DNA of 12,744 nt from Bacteroidales bacterium. Its GTDB lineage: Bacteria > Bacteroidota > Bacteroidia > Bacteroidales > UBA932. Below, piece after piece: positions 6,505-12,744 of the stretch. Numbering within the stretch: position 1 is the first letter of the stretch; every line of letters begins with the position of its first letter. Below the pieces are notes generated by a model. The model saw nothing but the letters and a program-made list of their open reading frames with translations, was not told where the DNA came from and ran no database searches. The DNA is taken from contig SFPH01000003.1 of assembly GCA_004552115.1 (NCBI GenBank), positions 1 through 12,744 on the forward strand, in the 5' to 3' direction. The translations under genes were made by a program, and so were the position numbers.

Positions 6505-7299
6505 ATGAAAAAGTTTTTCATGTTTTTGGCAGTTGCCGGCATAATGGCCGTTTCTGCAAACTACGCTTCCGCACAGGACGAAACAGCTACCAGCACTGAG
6601 GCTACAGAAGCTGTGGCTCCGGCTCCGGCAAACGACCTCGCGGCTCTTACTGCAGCAGCCCCTGAAGTTCCGCTTCACCAGGCTCTCAAGACCAAGTTCA
6701 TCGAGGGTGGTGCAGGCTTCATGTCTCTCATCATCATCTGCCTCATCATCGGTCTCGCACTCTCTATCGAGAGGATTCTGACCCTTTCTTTCCAGAAGGT
6801 CAACACCAAGAAGCTCATCCTCGCCGTTGAGGACGCTCTTCAGAACGGTGGTCTCGAGGCTGCCAAGGACGTATGCAGGAACACCCGCGGTCCAGTTGCC
6901 GACATCTTCTATCAGGGTCTCCTCCGTTACGACCAGGGTCTTGATGTTGTCGAGAAGTCCATCGTTTCCTACGGTTCAGTACAGATGAGCAAGATGGAAA
7001 GCGGTCTTTCCTGGATTTCCCTCTTCATCGCCATCGCTCCGTCTCTCGGATTCCTCGGTACCGTCATCGGTATGATCCAGGCATTCGACGCCATCCAGGC
7101 AGCAGGTGACATCTCCCCTAACGTTGTCGCAGGAGGTATGAAGGTCGCCCTCATCACAACCGTCGGCGGTCTCATCGTAGCAATGATTCTTCAGGTGTTC
7201 TACAACTACATCCTTGCCAAGATTGACACTCTCTCAATCGACATGGAGAACTCTTCCATCGAGCTCATCGATGTTCTTTCTAACTACAAGGCAAAGTAA
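6505..7299 (+). CDS. exbB: ExbB/TolQ/MotA-family proton channel protein
   Basis: Inner-membrane stator subunit of the Ton motor. With ExbD it uses the proton motive force to energise TonB and outer-membrane transporters. The 264-residue product starts with a likely signal peptide (1-23, ending ASA before QDE) and an Ala/Pro/Thr/Glu-rich periplasmic linker (24-60). Membrane helices follow at about 69-95, 168-195 and 208-238, with a cytoplasmic loop between the first two. The channel helices carry LGTVIGMI (184-191) and ITTVGGLIVA (217-226), whose threonines (T186, T219) correspond to pore-lining threonines T148 and T181 of E. coli ExbB. Codon choice leans to GGT, CTC and ATC, unlike the GGA/GGG/AGG-rich genes upstream, which suggests high expression. 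The gene following it starts 26 bases downstream. Confidence 0.94.
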   Translation: MKKFFMFLAVAGIMAVSANYASAQDETATSTEATEAVAPAPANDLAALTAAAPEVPLHQALKTKFIEGGAGFMSLIIICLIIGLALSIERILTLSFQKVNTKKLILAVEDALQNGGLEAAKDVCRNTRGPVADIFYQGLLRYDQGLDVVEKSIVSYGSVQMSKMESGLSWISLFIAIAPSLGFLGTVIGMIQAFDAIQAAGDISPNVVAGGMKVALITTVGGLIVAMILQVFYNYILAKIDTLSIDMENSSIELIDVLSNYKAK

Positions 7300-7325
7300 T
7301 TGACAACCCCTAGAGAATATATACA

Positions 7326-7769
7326 ATGAAAAATCTCGAAAAATTCTTCAAATGGCTGATGGTGGTACTGATCGTGATCAGTGTCGGCATTCTGGTCTGG
7401 GGATTTGTTGCGGGATATCCTTCAACACCTAGTCAGCCTGCCGCTACTGTAGAGGCCCTCCTCTACTGGGCTTACGCCATGATCGGTCTCGCACTTGTGA
7501 GCGTCGTTGTATTCGGCCTCGTGATTGCAGCCGTCAACGATCCGAAGAGCCTCCTGAAGCTCGTAGTCGGCATCGTTGTCGTGGCAGCGGTTTGCGGAGT
7601 CGCATATCTGCTCGCACCGGCTAGCCCTGCGATGGGCATGCTTCAGCAGCCTTCCACAGGTACTCTTAAATTAACAGATACGATATTGAACCTCACATAC
7701 CTCGCAGGTGGTCTTGCAATTCTCTCGATCATCTTCGCCGAGATCTGGAGCGCAATCCGTAGTAAATAA
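7326..7769 (+). CDS. Four-helix membrane protein of unknown function in the exb operon
   Basis: A 147-residue protein that is mostly hydrophobic. Predicted membrane helices lie at about 10-29, 47-70, 78-97 and 120-143, with short loops, a cytoplasmic-looking NDPKSL (71-76) between helices 2 and 3, and a Pro/Met/Gln-rich loop (98-112) between helices 3 and 4. There is no recognisable enzyme motif. I recall a similar small membrane protein between exbB and exbD in other Bacteroidales (ending in a similar 'AIRSK/AIRNR'), so it is probably a conserved partner of the Ton motor, but its function is not known to me. It lies 26 bases after exbB and 11 bases before the first exbD and shares their codon style, so it belongs to the same transcript. 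Confidence 0.8.
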   Translation: MKNLEKFFKWLMVVLIVISVGILVWGFVAGYPSTPSQPAATVEALLYWAYAMIGLALVSVVVFGLVIAAVNDPKSLLKLVVGIVVVAAVCGVAYLLAPASPAMGMLQQPSTGTLKLTDTILNLTYLAGGLAILSIIFAEIWSAIRSK

Positions 7770-7780
7770 CGATTTGGGAT

Positions 7781-8359
7781 ATGGCTAGTAAAAAGACACC
7801 GGCAATCAACAGCAGCTCTACGGCGGATATCGCGTTCCTGCTTCTGTGCTACTTCCTCATGACTACTACCATGGGGTCACAGACAGGTCTTCAGCGCCGT
7901 CTTCCGCCTATGCCTGACAAAAACCAGAAAGTCGAGGATCAGAAGGTCAACAGACGTAACATCATCGTCGTGAAGATCAACTCCCAGGACAGGCTTATTG
8001 CAGGCAACGAACTTATGGATGTCAGCCAGCTCAAAGACAAGATCAAAATGTTTATCACTAACCCGACCGACGACCCTACAATGCCTGAAAAGGAAGTGAA
8101 GGAAATCGAAGGTTATGGCCCATGTGCGGTATCAAAGGGTGTCATCTCCCTTCAGAATGACCGCGGTACCAGCTACAGAGCCTATATCGCAGTGCAGAAC
8201 GAACTCGTGAAAGCCGTCAATGAACTTCGCGATGAGTTCTCCAGAAAGAACTACGGTAAGGGTTTTGACAATCTTACAGAGGAGCAGCAGGATATTGTCA
8301 AGAAGTGCGTACCTCAGAACATATCCGAAGCTGAGCCTAAGGATGTTTCAAAAAAGTAA
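7781..8359 (+). CDS. exbD: ExbD/TolR-family protein 1
   Basis: Single-span inner-membrane partner of ExbB with a periplasmic C-terminal domain. In the 192-residue product the membrane helix spans about 15-31 and begins with A-D-I-A-F; D16 corresponds to the essential membrane aspartate (D25 of E. coli ExbD) that carries protons. The short cytoplasmic N-terminus (KKTPAINSSS) is normal. The periplasmic part is longer than in classic ExbD (about 140 residues): after the expected strand NIIVVKINSQDRL (60-72) there is an insertion (about 95-125) and a Lys/Glu-rich tail after about residue 160. It is one of two different exbD genes in the operon, followed 17 bases later by the second. Confidence 0.92.
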   Translation: MASKKTPAINSSSTADIAFLLLCYFLMTTTMGSQTGLQRRLPPMPDKNQKVEDQKVNRRNIIVVKINSQDRLIAGNELMDVSQLKDKIKMFITNPTDDPTMPEKEVKEIEGYGPCAVSKGVISLQNDRGTSYRAYIAVQNELVKAVNELRDEFSRKNYGKGFDNLTEEQQDIVKKCVPQNISEAEPKDVSKK

Positions 8360-8362
8360 TGA

Positions 8363-8368
8363 AGGAGG
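8363..8368 (+). promoter_or_regulatory. Strong Shine-Dalgarno before the second exbD
   Basis: AGGAGG lies 8 bases before the ATG at 8377. It stands out because the other genes in this window show no such site, in keeping with weak Shine-Dalgarno use in Bacteroidetes. It fixes the start of the second exbD. Confidence 0.7.
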
Positions 8369-8376
8369 AATAGAAT

Positions 8377-8847
8377 ATGGCAAAATTTTCAAGAGGCGGT
8401 AAAAAGGAAATGCCGGGCATCAGCTCCGGTTCGCTTTCGGATATCGTCTTCATGCTTCTCTTCTTCTTTATGGTGACCACACAGCTCAGGAGCACTGAGG
8501 ATCTTGTTATGGTCAAACTTCCTGAAGCATCTGAAGTGATCAAACTCGAAAGAAAGGATCTTGCCTCATACATCAATGTCGGCCCTCCTGTAAGGAATAT
8601 GCAGGCAAAGTTCGGTACCGAGGCCCGTATCCAGTTGAACGACTCTTTCAAGTCAGTCAACGACATACGTGACTTCATCGCAGCCGAGCGTGACGCAATG
8701 TCAGAGGGTGACCGTCAGTTCATGACTACAGTCATCAAGGCAGACCAGGATGTACGTATGGGTATCATCACCGACATCAAGCAGGAACTCAGACGCTGCT
8801 CGGCACTGAAGATTATGTATCAGTCAAGAAGAGCAACCGAAGAATAA
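8377..8847 (+). CDS. exbD: ExbD/TolR-family protein 2
   Basis: A second ExbD-like subunit (156 residues), clearly different from the first. The membrane helix (about 20-36) starts S-D-I-V-F with D22 as the proton-carrying aspartate. The periplasmic domain ends with VIKADQDVRMGIITDIKQELRRCSALKIMY (118-147), the strand-helix-strand seen at the end of ExbD/TolR domains ('I.AD..V.YG.V..V...L...G'). Two unlike ExbD proteins could form a heterodimer inside the ExbB pentamer; this is inference from the general ExbB5:ExbD2 stoichiometry. It is the last gene of the operon, with an intrinsic terminator 20 bases after its stop. No tonB gene follows. Confidence 0.93.
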   Translation: MAKFSRGGKKEMPGISSGSLSDIVFMLLFFFMVTTQLRSTEDLVMVKLPEASEVIKLERKDLASYINVGPPVRNMQAKFGTEARIQLNDSFKSVNDIRDFIAAERDAMSEGDRQFMTTVIKADQDVRMGIITDIKQELRRCSALKIMYQSRRATEE

Positions 8848-8866
8848 TCCTCAACACATAATCATC

Positions 8867-8899
8867 AAGCGCAGTTCCACGGACGGAGCTGCGCTTTTT
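8867..8899 (+). terminator. Intrinsic terminator after the exb operon
   Basis: A 12-bp stem is formed by 8867-8878 (AAGCGCAGTTCC) and 8885-8896 (GGAGCTGCGCTT), with one T-G wobble, around a 6-base loop ACGGAC. T's run through 8899. This is a textbook rho-independent terminator. Confidence 0.93.
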
Positions 8900-8967
8900 G
8901 CATATAAAACACTCATATCCAAAATATTCAGTAACGCAGGAAGAATTAAAAGTTTATTAAATAATTA

Positions 8968-8998
8968 TTTGCATTATTAATGTAATGTTATAATTTTG
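8968..8998 (+). promoter_or_regulatory. Bacteroidetes-type promoter of the susC-like gene
   Basis: TTTG (8968-8971) and TAATTTTG (8991-8998) are separated by exactly 19 bases, a full match to the -33 TTTG / -7 TAnnTTTG promoter of Bacteroidetes. Transcription should begin near 9005, giving a 5' leader of about 150 bases before the ATG at 9159. The gap between the exb operon and susC (8848-9158) is AT-rich and holds only the exb terminator, this promoter and the leader; I see no small gene in it. Confidence 0.75.
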
Positions 8999-9119
8999 TA
9001 AAAGTTATGTTAAGATTTTATTGTGATTGCCGAACAATAGAGCGATTCGCGGTAATGATTCACGAATATTTATAAATAATTTTAAAAACTACCCTTAAAT
9101 ACCGCAAGCAGTCGCAGAT

Positions 9120-9133
9120 GATATACGTATATC
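9120..9133 (+). promoter_or_regulatory. Perfect 14-bp palindrome in the susC leader
   Basis: GATATACGTATATC reads identically on both strands. It lies 25 bases before the susC ATG and downstream of the predicted transcription start. It could be an operator-like site or the core of a small RNA structure near the ribosome-binding region. A second AT-only palindrome (TATTTATAAATA) is at 9067-9078 and is less informative. Confidence 0.4.
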
Positions 9134-9158
9134 CAACCAACAAACTATAAGTATTATC

Positions 9159-12100
9159 ATGAAAACAGAATCCATCTTATTCAAATGCGGCAGATGCGCT
9201 GCTGCAGCGATGCTTGGCGCAGTGCTATTTGCCGGTGGAGGAACTATTTCGTACGCAGAGAACCCATCTGCAGCGCAGTCCCAGCAGAATTTCAGGACCG
9301 TCAAAGGCAAGATCATTGACGAGAATGGTCAGCCCGTCGCCGGTGCCGGAGTTTTGGAGGAAAACACACGGAACGGTGTGAACTCAGACATCGACGGTAA
9401 TTTTTCTCTCAAGATTTCAGATGAACACAACATTGTGATCTCTTTCATCGGATATGAGACAGTGGTGATAAACCCTGCAGGCAAGTCCGATTTTCAGATT
9501 CAGCTTACTCCTGACAGCAAACTTTTGAATGAGGTGGTGGTGACAGCTCTCGGAATAAAGAGAGATGCCAAGGCGCTTGGATACTCTGTCAGCGAAGTCA
9601 AGGGAGCATCTCTCGTGGAAGCCAGAGAGAATAACATCATGAACAGCCTCAGCGGAAAGATCGCCGGACTTCAGGTCAGCGGAAGCGGTAACGGAAGCAT
9701 GGGTTCCAGCCGCATCATCATCCGAGGCAACAACTCACTTGCCGGCAACAACGAGCCGCTCGTAGTCATTGACGGGGTCCCAATGAACAATTTCAACGGA
9801 GGCCAGAGCACCGGACAGTGGTCAGGAAGCGATTCAGGTAACGGGCTCACCGACGTCAATCCCGATGACATCGAGTCAATCTCCGTGCTCAAGGGAGCCG
9901 CAGCATCCGCCCTCTACGGAACACGTGCGGGAAACGGAGTAATAATGATTACCACAAAGAAAGGCAATGGTTCCAGAAAAGGTCTGGGCGTGACTGTCAA
10001 TCAGAACATCATGTTCGAAACGCCTCTCAAGACGCCTGAAATGCAGAACGTGTATGGCCAGGGAACCAACGGGGAATATGACGCAAACGGCAATATGAGC
10101 TGGGGTCCGAAAATGGAAGGCCAGATGTATGTGGACTGGACGGGAGAAGAGCGGCCGTTCTCCGCATACAACAATGACATAACTGACTTCCTCAGGACAG
10201 GATTCTCTTCGACGACTTCCATAGAGGCAGCCCAGACGACGGAAAAGAACGCAATCAGGGCATCTGCCTCATTCACGAGGAACAAGGGGCAGATTCCGAC
10301 CAACAACCAGGACAGATACAACATTGACGTACGGGACGTGCTGAACCTCAGCGAACGGGTTCAGTTGGAAATGAAGGTCAACTACATCAAGCAGAAGACC
10401 GACAATATCCCATTCCTGACGTTGAACCCGATGAACATCATGTCCAATTATCTGATGATGCCGAGAAATGTGCATTATTCCGACATGGCGGATGTCTATG
10501 ACAGCGCAGGGGCGGTGAAGCAGTGGACAAACAAGGAGGCCAACTTCGTCCTGAACCCTTACTTCAACAGGTACAACAGCAACTACACCGAGAGGAACAG
10601 GCTCATCGGATTCATCTCCCTCCAGTACAAGCCTTTCGACTGGCTCACAATCAAGCTCCGCCATGGAGAGGACATGTACTGGACCGAAAACAATGAGAAG
10701 GTGCATTCCACAACTCCTTACAACAACAATTACAAGGGTCACGGAAACTTCTACGTGTCTTCCCGCACATTCAGGGAGTGCAACTCTGACTTCCTCGTGA
10801 CACTGGGCAGGGACAACCTCTTCGGAAGCGACTTCTCAGCCAGCCTCAATGTCGGCGGAAACAGGCGCTACTACCGTTCACACAGCAGCTCGATGAACTC
10901 CGGCTCGCTCGCCATCAAGGACTTCTTCTCCATGGGCAACGGTATGAACCAGACCATGTCCGACTCATATTCCAGAAAGGCTGTGAACTCGATATACGGC
11001 CTTCTCTCACTCAACTACGGAAACTGGGTTTTCCTCGATGTCACCGGCCGAAATGACTGGTCTTCGACATTGCCGGCATCCAGCCGCTCGTTCTTCTATC
11101 CTTCGGTAGGATTCGGCTGGGTTGTTACAGACATGCTCAGTTACTTCAAGGTAAACGTACCTCATTGGCTTACATTTGCGAAACTCAGGGTATCCTATGC
11201 AGAAGTCGGCAATGACACCAATCCATACAGGCTCACGGATACCTACAAAGTATATAACGTTACATCCGAAATCAAAGGGGCAAGCGTAAGCAACACCATT
11301 CCTCTCTCCGACCTCAAGCCGGAAAACATCAAGTCGACCGAGGCGGGCTTCGACATCAGGCTCTTCGACAGCAGATTCGGAGTTGACTTCGCATGGTACA
11401 GGAAGAATGCGACCAACCAGATTATCTCTCTCCCTATTTCCAATACCACCGGAAAGCAGACCAAGCTGATCAATGCCGGTGACATCGAGAACAAGGGTAT
11501 CGAGGTTGCATTGAGCGGAACTCCTTTCAGAAACAAGAATTTCGGATGGGATATCACATTGAATTTCACCAAGAATCAGAACAAGATCAACAAGCTCCAC
11601 CCGGAACTCTCCACATACGAGCTGATGTCCACAGACTTTGCCAAAGTCATTGCAAGGGAAGGCGGCAGCTACGGTGACATCGTAGGCTACAGATACAAGA
11701 GGAATGAGGAAGGTCAGAAACTTGTCGACAAGAACGGACTTCCGATACTGGAGTCAACCATCGACACCGAGAATCCTCTCGGCAACTATCTCCCGGACTG
11801 GACCAGCAGCATGGTTCACAGTTTCAGAGTCAAGGACTTCATCCTCTCATTCCAGCTTGACTTCCGCAAGGGAGGTGACATCTACATGGGTTCTCTCTCC
11901 CGCGGAGACAACTACGGTACATCCAGGGCTTCCCTCCGCGGACGTGAGGAATGGTATGCCGGGAATGGCGGAATCGTAGCCGAGGGCATCAATCCTGACG
12001 GCGAAGTCAACACATTGGCAGTCAACCCGCAGGAGTACTTCTCACGCATCGCGAAGGCGGGCGAGGAATATGTATATGACGGAACCAACCTGAGGCTCAG

Positions 12101-12365
12101 GGAACTGACCGTAGGTTACAATATGCCTCGCAGGATTCTGGACAAGACTCCTTTCTCCGACATCAGGATAAGCCTCTGGGGAAGAAACCTCTGGATGATT
12201 TACAGCCATATCCCTGGATATGATCCTGAATCATCATTCAGCACCGGCAACGGAGAAGGAATAGAGCTTTCCTCATTCCCTTCTACAAGAAGCTTCGGCA
12301 TCATGTGTTTCATTTCCAATTTTCTTTTTGTGTCAGACAATATCCCTCTCAGAAAGAGAATTTAA
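9159..12365 (+). CDS. SusC/RagA-family TonB-dependent outer-membrane transporter (3' end lost at a sequence junction)
   Basis: Outer-membrane barrel that imports a bound nutrient (glycan, peptide or other) using TonB and the ExbB/D motor; the substrate is unknown. Visible parts, in order, are a signal peptide (about 1-33, cleaved near SYA-E); a carboxypeptidase-regulatory-like domain (47-115, [18 protein letters not shown] through [11 protein letters not shown]); and a TonB-box-like [11 protein letters not shown] (125-135) typical of SusC. The plug domain (about 137-267) has [22 protein letters not shown] and [20 protein letters not shown]. The rest is an Asn/Tyr/Phe-rich beta barrel ending at the family's penultimate landmark YDPES...[13 protein letters not shown]. 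There is no STN domain, so no sign of FecI/FecR signalling. The homologous sequence stops at about 12302, roughly 6-10 codons short of a normal end. The remaining 20 codons (12303-12362) are foreign or scrambled and the TAA at 12363-12365 is not the native stop. A susD partner would be expected next but is absent. Confidence 0.93.
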   Translation: MKTESILFKCGRCAAAAMLGAVLFAGGGTISYAENPSAAQSQQNFRTVKGKIIDENGQPVAGAGVLEENTRNGVNSDIDGNFSLKISDEHNIVISFIGYETVVINPAGKSDFQIQLTPDSKLLNEVVVTALGIKRDAKALGYSVSEVKGASLVEARENNIMNSLSGKIAGLQVSGSGNGSMGSSRIIIRGNNSLAGNNEPLVVIDGVPMNNFNGGQSTGQWSGSDSGNGLTDVNPDDIESISVLKGAAASALYGTRAGNGVIMITTKKGNGSRKGLGVTVNQNIMFETPLKTPEMQNVYGQGTNGEYDANGNMSWGPKMEGQMYVDWTGEERPFSAYNNDITDFLRTGFSSTTSIEAAQTTEKNAIRASASFTRNKGQIPTNNQDRYNIDVRDVLNLSERVQLEMKVNYIKQKTDNIPFLTLNPMNIMSNYLMMPRNVHYSDMADVYDSAGAVKQWTNKEANFVLNPYFNRYNSNYTERNRLIGFISLQYKPFDWLTIKLRHGEDMYWTENNEKVHSTTPYNNNYKGHGNFYVSSRTFRECNSDFLVTLGRDNLFGSDFSASLNVGGNRRYYRSHSSSMNSGSLAIKDFFSMGNGMNQTMSDSYSRKAVNSIYGLLSLNYGNWVFLDVTGRNDWSSTLPASSRSFFYPSVGFGWVVTDMLSYFKVNVPHWLTFAKLRVSYAEVGNDTNPYRLTDTYKVYNVTSEIKGASVSNTIPLSDLKPENIKSTEAGFDIRLFDSRFGVDFAWYRKNATNQIISLPISNTTGKQTKLINAGDIENKGIEVALSGTPFRNKNFGWDITLNFTKNQNKINKLHPELSTYELMSTDFAKVIAREGGSYGDIVGYRYKRNEEGQKLVDKNGLPILESTIDTENPLGNYLPDWTSSMVHSFRVKDFILSFQLDFRKGGDIYMGSLSRGDNYGTSRASLRGREEWYAGNGGIVAEGINPDGEVNTLAVNPQEYFSRIAKAGEEYVYDGTNLRLRELTVGYNMPRRILDKTPFSDIRISLWGRNLWMIYSHIPGYDPESSFSTGNGEGIELSSFPSTRSFGIMCFISNFLFVSDNIPLRKRI
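12303..12355. other. Junction between Bacteroidales susC and foreign low-GC DNA
   Basis: SusC homology is clear through codon 12300-12302 (SFGI). LepA homology is clear from about 12352-12355 (EREF) in another frame. The roughly 50 bases between fit neither family's expected residues: LepA should read 'LHM-x-IIQERL' just before EREF, but the frame reads CQTISLS. Base composition changes at the same place. I infer a contig chimera or rearrangement breakpoint lying in this interval. Confidence 0.85.
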
Positions 12366-12744
12366 CATTGATATCATTGCAACTAGTCCTTCAGTTATAT
12401 ATGAAGTGATTCTAACAAGTGGTGAAACAGTTATGGTAGATAATCCATGTAACATGCCAGATAAAACTAAAATAAGCTTAATTAAGGAGCCTTATGTTAA
12501 AGCAAGTATCTTTGTTCCTAGTGACTATATTGGAGCAATCATGAACCTATGTGAAGATAGAAGAGGTATATATATAACAACTGAATTTATTGATCCAAAA
12601 AGGGTTAATATTATCTATGAACTACCTCTAGCAGAAATAGTTTATGATTTCTTTGATAAACTAAAAAGTTACACTAAAGGTTATGCTTCATTAGACTATG
12701 AATTATCTGATTATAAAGTTAGTGATTTAGTTAAGATGGATATT
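12352..12744 (+). CDS. lepA: Elongation factor 4 (LepA), internal fragment, from a different low-GC organism
   Basis: The frame with codons starting at 12352 is open to the window edge (131 codons) and encodes a central-to-C-terminal piece of LepA, the ribosome-associated GTPase that acts on stalled or mispositioned ribosomes. Landmarks are [19 protein letters not shown], then VMVDNP and [13 protein letters not shown]. These are followed by [34 protein letters not shown] and [10 protein letters not shown]. They correspond roughly to E. coli LepA residues 355-485, the end of domain III and the EF-G-C-like domain. The G domain and start codon are absent. Codons are strongly AT-ending (TTA, ATA, AGA, AAA, GTT), unlike everything upstream, and point to a Firmicutes/Mollicutes-like donor. 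This is best treated as a partial gene of another genome joined to this contig. Confidence 0.9.

Noticed and set aside
9045..9067. ATTCG ... CGAAT pairing in the susC leader
   Set aside because: Five-base arms with a 13-base loop in AT-rich DNA; not distinguishable from chance.
9159..12744. A genuine SusC-LepA fusion or horizontally acquired lepA
   Set aside because: The two are in different frames, the LepA part lacks its start and G domain, a stop separates them, and the roughly 50 bases between match neither family; a chimera is far simpler.
1..12744. CRISPR arrays, tRNA or rRNA genes, insertion sequences, phage or defence genes
   Set aside because: I saw no spaced direct repeats, no cloverleaf or rRNA-like stretches, no transposase or integrase motifs and no terminal inverted repeats.

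Overview
The window looks like a Bacteroidales chromosome segment of about 12.3 kb joined, right at its 3' end, to about 0.4 kb of unrelated low-GC DNA. The Bacteroidales assignment rests on four things: a SusC/RagA-type TonB-dependent transporter; the exbB / small membrane protein / exbD / exbD cassette; a pyrE next to a START-like (SRPBCC) gene; and Bacteroidetes-style promoters (-33 TTTG, -7 TAnnTTTG). I cannot name a genus. The coding DNA is moderately GC-rich (one counted SusC line is 60% G+C), which would fit a Rikenellaceae- or Cryptobacteroides-like gut lineage better than Bacteroides itself, but that is a guess.

Layout. On the minus strand at 1-1300 lies a tight unit read right to left: pyrE (orotate phosphoribosyltransferase), a START-like protein of unknown function, and the beginning of an rRNA m5C methyltransferase that runs off the window edge. 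Divergently, on the plus strand, are a NUDIX hydrolase and queA (queuosine tRNA modification), closed by an intrinsic terminator at 3172-3217. Next come dprA (ssDNA/RecA loader), tatD (metal-dependent nuclease) and a type I L-asparaginase overlapping tatD by 4 bases. A four-gene Ton-motor operon follows (exbB, a four-helix membrane protein, two different exbD genes), closed by a strong terminator at 8867-8899. After a 311-base promoter/leader region comes a large susC-type transporter gene.

How the genes fit together. The ExbB/ExbD proteins form the proton-driven motor that energises TonB-dependent outer-membrane transporters such as the SusC protein encoded just downstream, although the two are separate transcription units. 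The rest is housekeeping: pyrimidine synthesis, tRNA/rRNA modification, DNA uptake/recombination, nucleic-acid turnover and asparagine catabolism.

Main anomaly. Within the last few codons of susC (about 12303-12355) the sequence switches abruptly to AT-rich DNA (three counted 60-base lines give 25-27% G+C) encoding an internal piece of elongation factor 4 (LepA) of low-GC Firmicutes/Mollicutes character, with no start and in a different frame. This is most simply a chimeric contig join. The C-terminus of SusC and everything after about 12303 should not be attributed to the Bacteroidales genome. No previously undescribed multi-gene system is evident. The least-explained real elements are the four-helix protein inside the exb operon, the tailed START-like protein, and several perfect dyads in promoter/leader regions.
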